Shown: one piece after another, positions 13,145-25,748 of the stretch
How the letters are laid out: each line of letters begins with the position of its first letter
Position numbering within the stretch: the first letter of the stretch is position 1
From: Cynocephalus volans
Taxonomy: Eukaryota > Chordata > Mammalia > Dermoptera > Cynocephalidae
Length of the DNA stretch: 64,000 bases
Direction of reading: 5' to 3'
Assembly (NCBI RefSeq): GCF_027409185.1
Contig: NC_084463.1
Coordinates: forward strand, 155,422,369 to 155,486,368
Made by a program: the position numbers and the translations under genes
The notes under the pieces: generated by a model
Seen by the model: only the letters and a program-made list of their open reading frames with translations
What the model was told of the DNA's origin: nothing
Database searches by the model: none

Positions 13145-14750
13145 CTACTGTGAGGAAAATGGGGTCAGTATAGTCAGGCCCTCTCTCCTCATATCTGGCT
13201 GTGTATGATTCAGCACATCTGTTGTAAACAAGATATATGAGTAGTGTAAACTGTGCATGTGTCCATGCACTCCTTGGCTTGTTGCCACTATTGTGTACTT
13301 TTGGTATAAAAGACAATGGCTCTGAACCACTGGCCAGCAAAATTAAGTTGGAATAAAGCATGCTATCCTGCCAGAGACCAGCTCCGCAGGATTCGTTGGA
13401 CCTGAATAGGTGGTGTGGAATAGGATAAGGAAAAAGAAAGGCGGACCACAAGTGTCTAGTGCAAGTGTGGACACCAACCACAAGAATCTTGCTTTATTTA
13501 TATTCTTAACCTTTTACATGATGATTTATCTTTTAATCAAAACGTTTTTTATTTCATCTCTATAGAAAAAGATAAATCAGAATGTTCCAGAGCAGTCATG
13601 CTGTGATAAAAACACCCACTCATGCATCAATAGTTCACCCCAAAGCCTGTGGCTTGTGGCCAGGAAATTATACAATAGCAGCATGCTCGACTTTAAAACA
13701 TCAGACTTTTGGTCTGAATCACAATTCTTAACCTTTTAAACTTACACATAAATTTATATTCTAAATTCCTATTAAATCTTTAACAATTTAATGTTTGTTT
13801 TATATTATTCTAACTCTTAACCAAAATTACAATATCTATAACATGATTTTATATAATGAAACTTAATTATAATGTTCTATTATATTTTGTACTACTATTA
13901 AAAACAATTACAGTTTAAACTAATCTAAACAAAATCTATTAATATCAAAACCTTATTATGTATCTCTACTATTTTACCTATTCATCTCTATAGTAAAACT
14001 TTGTTTTCTTGCCAATTGACTGTGGGAACAGTACAAGGAACACAGTGAAAAATTAAATGATCCTACTCAAACTAACAAAAACACTATCATTCTTATTATT
14101 ACTAGGGAAACATGTTCTTGGTAAGTCAAGTGAAACTGTGGGAATGGTGAAAAACAAATCCGTAACTGTGATCAATTAGTTGTAAACACCACTGCACTCG
14201 GACCCACCAGCTTCCTGGGGGATGTGGATTGAAATCCAACATAATAACTTCATTCCACACGTACAAGAGCATGACCGCAGCCACAATGGGTCCATGCACA
14301 CATCACTAACAGGAAAGATCAATAACAAAATTAAATCGAGCCAACCCATACCGGGAACATGCATCAAAAACACCTTTAGTACTGACAATGCGCTTTAAAT
14401 AAACCAGTTAATTTTGATGTATTTTAACATGTCTTTTGAGAAACTCCAGGGAATTTCCCAAAGCCATACTAAGCCAAAAGGTTAGGCTGTTTAATTCTGG
14501 GAAGCCTTGTCAAGCAACCAAAGGTAAACAAGAAATTCCACAGAGCCGTGCCACACACACGGGACCCCCTTGTAGCCTGCAGAACAAGGGGTATCACTCC
14601 TCAGGCTCCCATGCCGTTCCTTATAGTAGGACGGCTCTTGACACTTTTCCTGCCATCAGTGGCCAGAACTGTTTTTCAACTACCTGACTCATGACCTGCA
14701 CAGGACGGGGCAGAGGGTTCTGTGATCCAGCCCGACATCTACTCTCTACT
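13145..14750. mobile_element. Endogenous-retrovirus-like remains, structure unresolved
   Basis: 13145-13480 looks like an LTR, with a TATA-like GGTATAAAAG near 13301 and an AATAAA near 13352. 13490-14000 is extremely AT-rich. On the minus strand 14388-14176 is an open frame of 70 codons with a hydrophobic stretch (LDLILLLIFPV) that could be an env leader remnant. Orientation and boundaries are uncertain. Nothing intact. Confidence 0.35.
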
Positions 14751-15789
14751 TTTTTAAGCATAAAAAGATTAACATCTTTATTGCTAAAAGAACTCTTAAA
14801 AATGAATTAGAAAAATCTAAGCTGAAATTTGAAGAACATGACAGATAAGTCACACACCCAAAGAAATACACGTGGTTGATAAGTACATGCTAGGATCTAG
14901 TTGCTGGTGGGGGAAGGGCTGTCCCACCCCAGCTCTCAGGATCCCGGGCTTGGGCTGGCTCTGATGCTGGCCTGGATGTGTGGCAGCATTGGCAGTGGGA
15001 GTAGGGCTAGAGCCCATAACCCCTGGCTCCCAGGACCCCCCTGGCATTGGGCTGGCTTCCATCACTAGCCTGGATGTCATCTCTACATTACTTTTGAAGA
15101 AAACATTAATCTCCTACAGCACCAGGGCAGATTGTGCCAAGTATTTGACTCAGGATATAATTTTAAGACACTGAATGTACAGCTATGTCTAGTCTCCTTT
15201 GTCAAAGTCAAAGTCCTGAGAGGAAAGGAATGTAACAGAGACTGAATGACATCCAGATGTATGAGCCTGAAAATCTTAAACCACTGTTGCCTAAAACCTC
15301 TAGATAACAGAAGTCTCCAACTCCCCCTTTCTAGAGAAGAGCAGTTTCCCCTTGTCTGCAGAGTCTACAAGTTTTTAACTTGAGGCAGGATCTTCACAAG
15401 ATGACACTAGTCCCTTTCAAATCTTTCCCCTTCTTCCATCCCTGCATGTCCTCAGGCTGATAACAAGGGTCAGAACTCAACACCACCAAAGAGGGGAAAT
15501 AGAGCCTCTGGGGGAATTGTTTATAGGATGGGGGAAAAAAATTGAGTACATAAATGTTTATTAAGCCTTGGATATTATGTGGTTTTTATAATATGACATA
15601 ATATGCTACCATAAGAGAGTGGAAGATATAAGGGCAATGAACATAAAAATTTCTCGAAGTATTTTATGTTAAAATATCTTGTAGAATAGCATAAATTCCA
15701 CTTATAAAAATCCAACTATATGTACATTCATTAAAAAATATAAAGAGAATTTCCAGGAAGTTCTACAATAAAATGTTATCAGTGTTACC
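14751..15789. other. Intergenic; GC-rich imperfect duplication at 14938-15085
   Basis: Two imperfect copies of a segment containing TTGGGCTGGCT and GCCTGGATGT lie side by side near 14940-14982 and 15028-15078. They probably belong to a repeat. The rest shows nothing. Confidence 0.4.
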
Positions 15790-16411
15790 TCAGTAGCATG
15801 TAAAAATTATTGGGGAAGTAGAACTTCCTGTGTTACTTTATATACTTCTATATAAAATAACAATATGTTCACTTATTTATCATAACCATACCCATTTGTT
15901 GAATAAGAAAACTGAAAAGTATTGTCAATTAAAATGCATTGATATTGTCCTTGTAAATATAAATCTACTGTAAGACCTTCATTTCCAATTAGAATTTAAA
16001 AAATAGACATCCTAAAATAAGAACCTGTTGATTAAAAAAGCCATATAATGTAATAAAAATATTTAGTAGAAAGAACTTTCCATTGAGGTTTCCTCAATGC
16101 AAAATCCTATCTTTCTGATGATGGTTGCCAACAATTATTCTGCACTTTTTAGAAACTGAGGAAATCTATGAGAAATATTATATGATTTCTAAAGATAATT
16201 TATTAAACTTTCGCTTTTTTAAAGGTTGATATTTACCAAAATATGGCGCCAACTCAATTTTATCCTTTTCACAATCCCTTTTTCCTCAAGATTTTACATT
16301 ACTAGGTTTTTCTGAACAAAAATGCTCTTGGAAAACTTTTCTTCAGTTCCCCGGAAATATATACATTCATGATAAAATGCTCTTTGGTAGGTCAAAATTG
16401 AACCAGAAAAC

Positions 16412-16560
16412 AGTTTTGTTTTTCCAAACCTTAGACCACAGTTGTGTAGATTTATCTAAGAATCTCCTGGAGCTTGTTAGAGGAACATTTAAAAGTAGTT
16501 CTCCACCTAACTTTACTGGATCAGCATTGTTGGCCTTGGGGCCAGGGTACTGGTGTCTTT
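16412..16560. mobile_element. Charlie/MER5-like DNA transposon remnant in the A upstream flank
   Basis: Matches of the type CCAAACCTTAGACCACAG and AATCTCCTGGAGCTTGTTAG. The same remnant lies at the same place before gene B (about 31596-31720) and gene C (about 45612-45760), so it predates the duplications. Confidence 0.55.
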
Positions 16561-16905
16561 CACAAGAACCCATGGAGTTACGATACACAATATCATCAAT
16601 CAATTCATAAATGACTCTTCTGTATCACTCAGAGATCTTCCAATAATCTTGCAAATCCCTGCTCTTAACAGTCCAATAGGCACATACCACATAATATATA
16701 AGACACAAGTTCATACACACCATGTGCTTGTAAAGACACAGTATGAGGGAATGTGGTCTAGAACCACTTTATGCATTTCCCACCGCTTTTCAGAACCATT
16801 GTCATTGGAATAAGTTCAGCCTTGAAGCAGAAAAGCCAGTTGTGCTGAGGGCTTTGGCAGTACTTTCGGGATGATGGATTATTCCTTGCAGCTGAGGAGA
16901 TGAGG

Positions 16906-16913
16906 TATATAAA
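16906..16913 (+). promoter_or_regulatory. TATA box of pseudogene A
   Basis: TATATAAA at the place of TTTATAAA before genes B and C, followed by the shared TTTCCTGTTTCCTGTGA leader. The promoter core outlived the coding sequence. Confidence 0.6.
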
Positions 16914-17143
16914 CACCCGGGGAGGCCAGCTTCACTTGATTTCCTGTTTCCTGTGATGCCCTGGATGAGATCTGAAGTGATGATAGTCTCTGGTCTATTG
17001 GTAGGATTCTTTATGTTCTTTGTATTAATTCATGGTTTTGAGGATAAGAAAAAGGGAGTTCTAGAGGGTGGCATTTTAAGCAGTGGCATGTTTTCTTACC
17101 TATTTGGGGAGTTTGTATTTTATAATCTGGTGATCATCTGCTA

Positions 17144-17859
17144 GTAGCTAATGACTGTCAGTTTCCATCAGATACACAGTTTTATCCAAGCACCTTCACC
17201 ACTCGAAACAGACGCTGCGTATGTTTTAATACTGCTCTGCTACTTAGCAGCTATGAAACTTTTTTATAAGTGTGAATAATAATAGAATTGACTTTATGCA
17301 AATATAATGAAAAGTAAATTAGTTTAAAAAACCAAAATTAACAGAGTTAGCAATCCGTGAAGAAAACTTACTGTGGAGACAAATGCAATATGATTTTATT
17401 TTAGTAGAAGTCTTTAGTTTCACACAACATATATCAAGGTACTATTAATTGGTTCAAACATTTAAAAAATGAAGGCAGCTGATAATTCTTTTCAAGTGTC
17501 TACTACCAAGTATTAAAACCGTTTCATACCTGTTTCAGATCTATATCAATTTTTCTTGGAAATATCTCAGAGATGTATTCTTGAGATCTATTTATAGATG
17601 AAATTTGAATTATCTCTGATGGACACGGTGAATATTTGGTTTATGAGCTCCTGTGATTTCTTCCACATTTAGATGAAATTTAGCCCCATAGACATATAAT
17701 AATTTATCCAAATATCACAGTGGAAAATGTAGAAGTTGAACCAAACAACTTTTACTTTAGAGCTGAGATTCAGGTCGACTAAGAAGTTGAAAATTTTTTG
17801 AGCTATTGTTTGATGACAGACATGGAATCTGTAATTTCCCCCCAGCCCCCGCTTTTTTT

Positions 17860-17890
<31 letters not shown>

Positions 17891-17895
17891 GTCAG
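17144..17895. other. Intron 1 remains of A with a 29-nt T run
   Basis: Homologous to intron 1 of B. The poly-T at 17862-17890 directly precedes the old acceptor TGTCAG. Confidence 0.6.
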
Positions 17896-19781
17896 TGACT
17901 GTAACCTGTAGTGAATACTGGCTGCTGGTCAGAATGAAATGAAAGCCTTATTGAAATGACCAGATACCCCAGATTTGTGAACTATCTTTAGTAACCAGAG
18001 GGCTGTTAGAGTTCCTTGAATTCTTTTATCCTCTCTATTTTTGTGGCATCCTAGTCGAAGTAACAACAGTTATATTGGCTACTCTTTGTTTTAAATTTTT
18101 GGATCATTTCACAGTAGAAGAGATATCAGATAAAATGTGGGTTTTAAAACACCATGCATTTGCTTCTCTAACTTCTACCGACACATTTCTTCTGCCTTTG
18201 GAGGAGAGATTTTATGTTCTCTATCTAACTTGAAAGAAACATTTTATTTTGAAACATTGCAACAATCCTCCACTCCCTTGTTGTCTAAAAATTCCAACTG
18301 ACATAGGGCATATAAGATTACAGAGCTGCTGTATAGTTAAAAGGGAAATCAATCTCTTCTGAAACGAGAAAACTTGAAATTCCATTAACTATTCCAAATA
18401 AAATGCATCATGAGAGAGAGACTAGTGGAAAGTGAGAGGAGTGAATAATACTCACTAAGCAACTATGTGCCTGTTGTTCTGATGAGCATTTTAGCGGCTT
18501 TAGTCCTTTTGAGCCTCATCGTATTTAGTGCAGGTTATACTTATTTAATACACAAACCTTACTTAGTGCCAGGTGATTTATTTAACCTTCATAGTAACCC
18601 TGTCACTAGCAGTATTACTTCTATTTTAAAGATGTAGACATTGAGGCAGAGAGTACATAAGTAACTTGCCCAGTGTTACACAATAAAGGGAGCAGCTGAA
18701 TTTGAATGGGGTGTCAGTGATAAGCTCTGTTCTCTCTCCCATCTGTTGATTTTGCTTTATGTTAACTTCTTGCTGCACTTGGTAAAGCAAGCTGGGTTTT
18801 CCTTTTTGGTCCCCTACCACCCTAGTTTTGGTATATGATTAAGGTGGACTGACTCTATTCTCTGCATTCATACACACGATCCATGCCTAACTGTATTCCC
18901 GGTACCTAAAACAATACCTTGCATATGGCAAGCATTATACAAGTATTGGCTAAATAACATGTGGGCACTTAATAAATACTTGCAAAACAAATGAAAAGGC
19001 TATGCCAATTGTTGGTCCTAGGGAAGAGGATCCTTCTTTTAAATTGGCATTGTAAGCAGGTAATGTGTAAGCAGATGCTGAAGTTTCAATTTGCCAGCTC
19101 TGGGTAAAGAAACTGCCTTTTAAAAAGACCCAAACAAAGAAAGGAAAAGATATGAGTTTGTTTTTTTGAGGAAAAAGAGAAACAGGTTGATGATGTGGTG
19201 GAACTCTTTTATCCAGCTATTCCTAATGTCTAGTTACTCCAGATTTTCAGGTACATTGGTTAATATATTCTCATTTGTGCAAAATTCAGGTGAAATTCCA
19301 TGTTTTTAACATGTACTAAATATGACCTGTATAATGCTCAACCCTATACGTTTTTACTAAGCCCATTTTTTAGATTGAAAAGCTTAGGGTTAGTTATTCC
19401 TTCCTGTCACACAAAGAGTAAATGTTAAAGATAGCATTCGAACTTGGGCAATCTGAGGAATACCAAATTTTAAGATGTTAAATGGTGTGGTTAAAGGTGA
19501 ATTATATGCAAATACTGACCCTGTCTCACTGTATGAATGAGTTGAGTGTTCTCATTTTTGACAACGCCTATGTTTTTCAGTACCAGAATGTAATTATTTT
19601 AAATTGTAGCATGAAATTAGATGCACGCCTATTGGTTTGCACTTTCATGGAATCCAGTACTCGGAAGATATACACAGAGGAAAAGCTCTTTGTTTTTTTA
19701 AAGAAATATTTCTGTGTTGATTGCTATTATTTATGTTGAATGTAATATCTCACTTGTTTAAAAATAATAGCTCTTATTCAG

Positions 19782-19977
19782 AACAGCAGATATGGCCCTA
19801 TGGTCAAATCCAGCCAGTTGCCTATGTTTATACATTGTTTTAATGGAACACAGTCATAGTCATTTAGGTTTTCATGCTATGATGGTAAAATGAGTGTTTG
19901 CCACAGAGACAATACAGTTTGCAAAGACTAAAATATTTACTCTATGGCCTATTTTAGAAAAAGTGCACTGACTCCTG
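19782..19977 (-). mobile_element. hAT-like element in intron 2 of A, shared with B and C
   Basis: Reverse-orientation relative of the element at 2572-2802, with CCTATTTTAGAAAAAGTGCA at its end. Matching copies sit in intron 2 of B (35003-35218) and of C (52888-53075). Confidence 0.6.
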
Positions 19978-21590
19978 TTTTATATTACCTCCATTTTAAA
20001 AATAGAATCTGCTCTGAAGTTGCCAAATATTTAGCCAAAGTTCACACCCAGAATAACTTTACTAGCCTGTTTTATAATTCCAGTTTTCCTAAATCAGACC
20101 CTGATTCCTAAACAGTCGTGGTGACCCAAAGGTAGTCTATGCAAACTCATCTACCAAACAAATAAAATGTCCCTGACACTATGTCAGGTGCTATTCATTT
20201 TGTCTTTTCTAAACACAGACTTTTTATTACCTAGCTCTGCTGTTCTTCTACTTTAATTTATATATGAATGTGAAAATGAGGATTCATCTGTTTTTCTATT
20301 TCTAAATTTTTAATTCAGTCTGTAATTCTCAGACATAATGAAAATAACTGATTTTATTTTATATTCCTCATCTCTTTAGAGCTCTCCTTGGGTATTCTCA
20401 CTGAAAGTTTAATCACTTCTGAATCAGTGAATTTAGATATCTGTGGTCACTTCCCCATCTCATGCTCTGTTCAAAGGTAAGTGTAGGAGACCACTGAGAT
20501 TAAGGCTATCTGACATTAACTTAGGCTGCTATGTGTTCTGATGAGAGTAAAACTGTTGGATGGTATGCTGAAGATGAGCACTGGGCTCTAGTTGATCTAG
20601 AAAATTTTGCTTAGTCGTGTGAGTAGATCAAAAAACAAACAAAACTCAGTTGATTCTCTTTATGTATATTCTGAATGAGCAGGTGAGATGCTCCTATTTA
20701 AGTATTCACTGGTAGCTGACAATATTGTTGAGCCAGAAGTCAGCTTTCTTATTCTAGATCCCATGTTGTCAACTCTGTGATACATTACCTCTATAGATAT
20801 CAAGAGATGTTGGCAATCCTTAGGTTAATGGGTCAGGTTTTATAAATTTTAATGGATCACAATTAATGATTACTCATAAAGTCAGCTGACATGAAAACAA
20901 ATGGTTCTGAGTTTTGCATGCTATACAAGCTTTGTATTGTCTGTGTATTTCCTTTAGCCAAGACTCAATATGTAAGATTTGAAAAACAGAGTCAACAAAG
21001 ACAGTATGCAAGATTTTTATTGGTAAACTTTCCTTCTCTCAGGTGTTCTTTTTCTGCACCTGCCACCCCCCAACCTGCCCTTTCCAATGCCTACAAAAGC
21101 AGCTGTTAAGTTCTTGGGTGAACCATACCATCTCTCGGTAGATGATTAGGTCAGAGCTGGGAATGACCCAAAATATTAAAGATCAGAGTGTTTCTCCCAC
21201 ATTTTCACACTAGAACTGAATCAGTCTCTGATGATTTCCTATGGGATATTAAAATCAAGGCTTGCTAGAGACAAACGTTTTGTCTTTATTTGATAGAACT
21301 GTCTCCTGCCACGAAAGAATGAAGCAGAGAAGCTGAGTTCTATGCACTTGGAGTTTTCAGTGTAACCTATTTTTGAACAGTCTGAGCTCCATGGAGACTG
21401 TGGAGAAATAAAAATTAAATAGTTGTATTTATTTTACAATCAACAGCTTTCCAGTATGCTATGTGAAATCTCCCTTTTCTATTCTTTAACATCTTTGGTC
21501 CTTCTCATATGTGAAAACATAATTAATCCCAGTGTATGTCTTCAATTTTATGTGAAATTTATTATTTCCTTACTTCTATACTTCGTACTT

Positions 21591-22004
21591 TGTCGGGTCG
21601 CCGCCGGCCTACCTGAACAGCCCTTGCCTCGCTATCAGTCTCTCCCTTGGTGTTCCTTCTGGCTGGCGAGTGAATTGCCCGGATTCCTCTTTCCCTCCCA
21701 TCCCCATTGGAAGGAGAGAGGGGAAGAGAGCCGTGAAGAGAGGTGAGCACAGCTGCCGGCCCCAACCAGCCCGTTAAAGGACACTCAGACACGGTGGAGG
21801 TTCTGTCGAGCAGTTCCGTGTATTATCACACAAGCACTTGCTTTTAAAGGCAAATGGGGACGGGAGGTTTTCTACATCCTCCAGTCAGCTTAAAGGTTAC
21901 GAGAGCATGCATCCTGTCTCAATGCCTAGCTATTGCAATCACGCGGTATTCACTAGCGCGGAAGCATGTATTTGGCCAATAAGGGCTAAGGCAAGGTTCC
22001 CGCA
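21591..22004 (-). mobile_element. Solo LTR (ERV, class II-like) in intron 3 of A
   Basis: A GC-rich island of 414 bp in AT-rich surroundings, bounded by TGTCGGG and CCCGCA. On the minus strand it has an ATTGGCC CCAAT-type box and a TTTAAAAGC TATA-like site. No clear target duplication was found. The matching 0.7 kb of B (about 37080-37790) is absent here, so the site was also deleted. The ERV class is inferred. Confidence 0.6.
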
Positions 22005-24544
22005 GACACTCTGTGTCTCTAATCATTCTCTGAAGACCATGTGGTGAGATGACTGGAGATAACAGAGCTGCTTTACGCACTTATTAAGAGTTTCTGGTAT
22101 TGGACACTTCTATTAAATCAGTTTCAGGCCATAATAGAATCTCCTGAGGTGACAGGAAGTTCTATGCAACATTCCTTTAATAATTTTTTCTTCTATAAAG
22201 TACAAATTTCCATTTTTGCCTGAGCTAGTTAATTTGGCCTTCTATCACAAGTCAAAGAGATCTGTTTAATTTCTTTCCCTCCACCACAAGTATATACATG
22301 TCTCAAATCTATATATAAACTTTTTTCTCTTTTTCAGAGGGTTTTCATTTACTTATGTAGAAAGAATATGTGAAAATAATAGCCTTGTGTCCAAAAAGTC
22401 AATAGGAAAGAAAACTCAACTTCATGTGAAGTGGAAAACTTGGGGACCCATCTGGGAGGGATATTTGGGTGAGTATTATAACTTCATCCCATAAATGTTT
22501 TATAAAAAAAGTCAAGGATTTAATAAAGTGGTGATATACATTATACACACATTGTATACCATGTGCCCATATAATTTCAGTTCAGGATCATTATAATCAT
22601 AAGCTATTATTTGTTTATTTAAAAAAAATATTTTATTGTGGTAAAAAAAAACCCTTAACATGAGACCTATTCTCTTAAATTTTTAAGTGCAACACATTGT
22701 TGACTATAGGTACAATGTTGTACAGCAGATTTCTAGAGCTTCTTCATCTTGCTGAACTGAAGCTTTATGCCTGTGGATTAGTGGTTCTTCATTTTTCCCC
22801 TTCCCACAGTCCCTGGAATCCACCATTCTACTTTTTGAGTCTATGGATTTGACTATTTTAGATACCTCATATAAGTGGAATTATGCAGTGTTTGTCTTTC
22901 TGTAACTGGCTTATTTAGCACAATGTACTCTACTTTTATCTATATTGTCACATAATGCAGAATTCCTTTTTTTTAATCGAACAGTATTCCACATTTTCTT
23001 TATCCATTCACCTATCAATGGACATTTAGGCTGTCGCTACATCTTGGCTACGGAGAATAGTGCCGCAAATCACACAGGAGTGCTAATATCTCTTTGAGAC
23101 CCTGATGTCAATTTTTTTGAATAAATAACCATGAATTCTAATGGTGACTAGGGATATAATTGACCTAAACATTTCTCATTATTCTCTCAGGTAAAACATA
23201 GCAGTTTTGCAATCATGCCCTCAATAGCTATTTTGTTTTATCACTCCCAAACTAGCCAGAGAAAAATCTTTGGTGACTGTAACCTACTATGAGTGTAATT
23301 GGAAATTTCCGTGAATGTGGTCATTGATATGTATCCTAACTCTACCATCAGCTTTTTGTCTGATAACTGAGTGCCTGCAAGAGAAAATCCTTTTTAATCA
23401 AGCCATAAAAATGGCTTGGGACTTCCGGATGAGATGCACCTTTTATTCTTTCAATATATCAATCGATGCTTTTAAATCAAAACTCGAAATATTGCTCTTA
23501 TATAAAATTTATAAACATTTACTAACCAAAGCTGTATCTATAAATAATGTATCTGCTATACTTGAATCATTAAAATATCTTAATGGCTTCTGAGTTTAAA
23601 ATTGATACACTCTTCCCCCATGGGTTCCCACCTTTTGAATCTCAAGGACTCCTTAGAGTTTCCTCTCAGTGCCCCTTCATGATTGTTTCTTTTCTTTCAT
23701 TACAGAAACAGTCCTTTACCTGGTAGAACACATAACTTCTATCGTTCTCAATTAAGTGTAGCAATGAAGATATAAATTCTCAACGGGGAGGCAACTTTAC
23801 TAACCCTGGACTCTGGTTGCCTGAGGATCGCAGTTATCGGAGGTTGGACGAATGCCTGTGGATATCATCTTTTATCTATTTTAAAAATTATAATTTTAAG
23901 TGAAGAATTTCTCTGCTGTTCATATTTATAAACTTTTTTGGTTGGGAGGGGCCAGAAGGACAAAGGAGCTTCCCCAGATTTTAACTTTGTAAGGAAGGCA
24001 TTTTAAAATAAAGTTTGCAATTCTTAATAGCTATTTTTATTCTTTGAAAAAATCTTAAGTCCTGACTTACATGGCATTTTAGACTATGACTGTATTTCAT
24101 TTTATTCTCCTATGGATGACAACTGAGTAGCTATTATACTGTGATCTAGTTCTCCTACTCATACCCATATCCTTTCCTTCCAGTGATATGTGAAAATAAG
24201 ATAAAATCAAAATTCTCACTGTAACTGGTTGAAAGGACAGTAGATGATGTTATTCCCTACTTCTGCCTTTTCAGTATTTTTTTTTTCTTCCATCCCTTTC
24301 CTCTACTATGTGGTAATAATTTCAAGTCAGTTTGACAATTTAGGTTTATCCATCTTGCTCACACGAAGATGTTAAAATCTAGGGAGGAAAATAAGATTAC
24401 AGTTGGTCTCAGCTCCATTTCTCCCAGCTTTGAACCAAAAGTAAATCTCCATTTTTCAAAAATCTTTACCTATAAGGCAGTGGAAGCATTTGAAAAATCT
24501 TGTAAAAATATCATTTGCTTTATGTGTTCTCTTGAAACTATTCA

Positions 24545-24785
24545 CTCTTAATTTCTGGATTATGAATCAGTAGACGAAATTTACAAGCGGGTAGTAATTG
24601 CAATAAACTATTACTGGTAAAGCTGTCAAACACATTAGTCTCCTGGATAAATGAGGCTTCCTTAGAATCTCCGCCCTTCCTTGACTTAACCAACCAGTCA
24701 TAGGGAGGAGCCCCTGCCTCCTGGAGTTTCCATAATGCAAGAGACCCGGGGCCAGGCAGATTCCAGGCAAGTGTGTAGAGCAACT
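24545..24785. repeat. Well-conserved block downstream of A
   Basis: Corresponds to 39975-40260 after gene B and, less closely, about 60960-61170 after gene C. It includes GCTGTCAAACACATTAGTC and CCTTGACTTAACCAACCA. No open frame runs through all copies; could be regulatory or simply young duplicate sequence. Confidence 0.55.
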
Positions 24786-25685
24786 CCCTCTCTTCTCATG
24801 AATTAGTTGAAGACTGAATTATCGCATGAGAAAAAGTGAGATAACTATATCTCAAATGCTTTTCCTTCTTGGGTAATGGAGTAAATAAATATGCCCTCTC
24901 AGTCCTATTCTGCTTTATTGTCCTGCCTCTATTTCCCTATTTTCTACCCCAGCCCCTTTCTCTTTCTGGTAAACCACAGAGGGACTTTACTGACACAATA
25001 TGGAATATTCCTATCCCTGAATGGAAGAATGTGATTTTTATTTTAATTCATAAGGAAATACTTTTCATTTTTCTTCTCTGTAGGAAAATGAAAGTTTCTA
25101 CCAAATTTGAGGATAACTTGTCTTATCTGTTTGAGTTGCTGTAATTCCTTACGTCAACAACTGTCCCATACATGTGAAGTATGTGTCCTCTATATCTCAG
25201 TGTTTTTCAACCGAAGTATTTCTTTGTTAGACTTATTTTGATAAAATTTTAGAAGACCAAGAATAGAGATAATTTCTGAAAAATTGCCTTAAAAAGAAAA
25301 CAAAAGAAAAACAAAAATAGATGTTTTACCAAGAGATATTTTAAGGAGAAATCCTTGATGCAGTACCTATTAATTAAATGTTCCCTGTTTTCACAGAGAA
25401 TTGATAGACTAAAGGATGATACTTCAATTCCAAAGTGTAAAAATCAATTTAAAAATCAACTTAAAACTGAGGAGACAGCTAATCAGAGGTCAGTTTATAA
25501 ATCATCACCTATTTACAGATAAGAGAATATCAAAGCGTAGCATATGTAGAGAAGTTTTGCTAATTGTCAAAAAATGACTGTTTAATAAGCATGCTCAGAA
25601 CCTTGAAAAACATGAATCTTTACAATTCATATTAAATCACTAGAAATACACAATACTCAAATTTCCATTTATAAATATAAGTGTA

Positions 25686-25748
25686 CTTCAAAAAGTTCAT
25701 GGAAAAATGGAATTAAAAGATACAAATCTTTCCATGAACTTTTTGAAG
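25686..25748. mobile_element. MITE-like perfect inverted repeat
   Basis: The 20-nt arm CTTCAAAAAGTTCATGGAAA at 25686-25705 is repeated in perfect inverted form at 25729-25748 with a 23-nt loop. Related copies lie at 38861-38925 and 63955-64000 (cut by the window edge). Likely a mariner-type MITE. Confidence 0.7.

Larger units (their letters stand above)
16980..23761 (+). pseudogene. Unit A: decayed PLAC1/OOSP-family gene
   Basis: All five exon positions of genes B and C are recognisable: 16980-17043, 17896 to about 18058, 20380-20476, 22338-22468 and 23706-23761. Breaks: the first donor GT is AT at 17044-17045 and one codon is missing before it. In exon 2 a codon that is CGA in B is TGA (a typical CpG loss), and the stretch around the second conserved cysteine (GxGCP) is deleted. 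Exon 3 is 97 nt instead of 98, a frameshift, and exon 4 is also shifted. A run of 29 T fills the acceptor region at 17862-17890. The signal-peptide-like start (MIVSGLLVGFF) is still readable. An AATAAA remains at 24007. An LTR occupies intron 3. Multiple independent lesions make a functional product very unlikely. Confidence 0.87.
15790..25390 (+). repeat. Duplicon A (segmental copy holding the pseudogene)
   Basis: Matches duplicon B over upstream flank, exons, introns and downstream flank. For example ATATGTTCAC near 15866 matches the region near 30089 in B, and GGTAAAGCTGTCAAACACAT near 24616 recurs exactly near 40056. Closer to B than to C by eye. Confidence 0.8.

Noticed and set aside
16953..17144. 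63-codon frame as a free-standing small membrane protein
   Set aside because: It is exon 1 of pseudogene A read through a lost splice donor; the alignment with B and C explains it.
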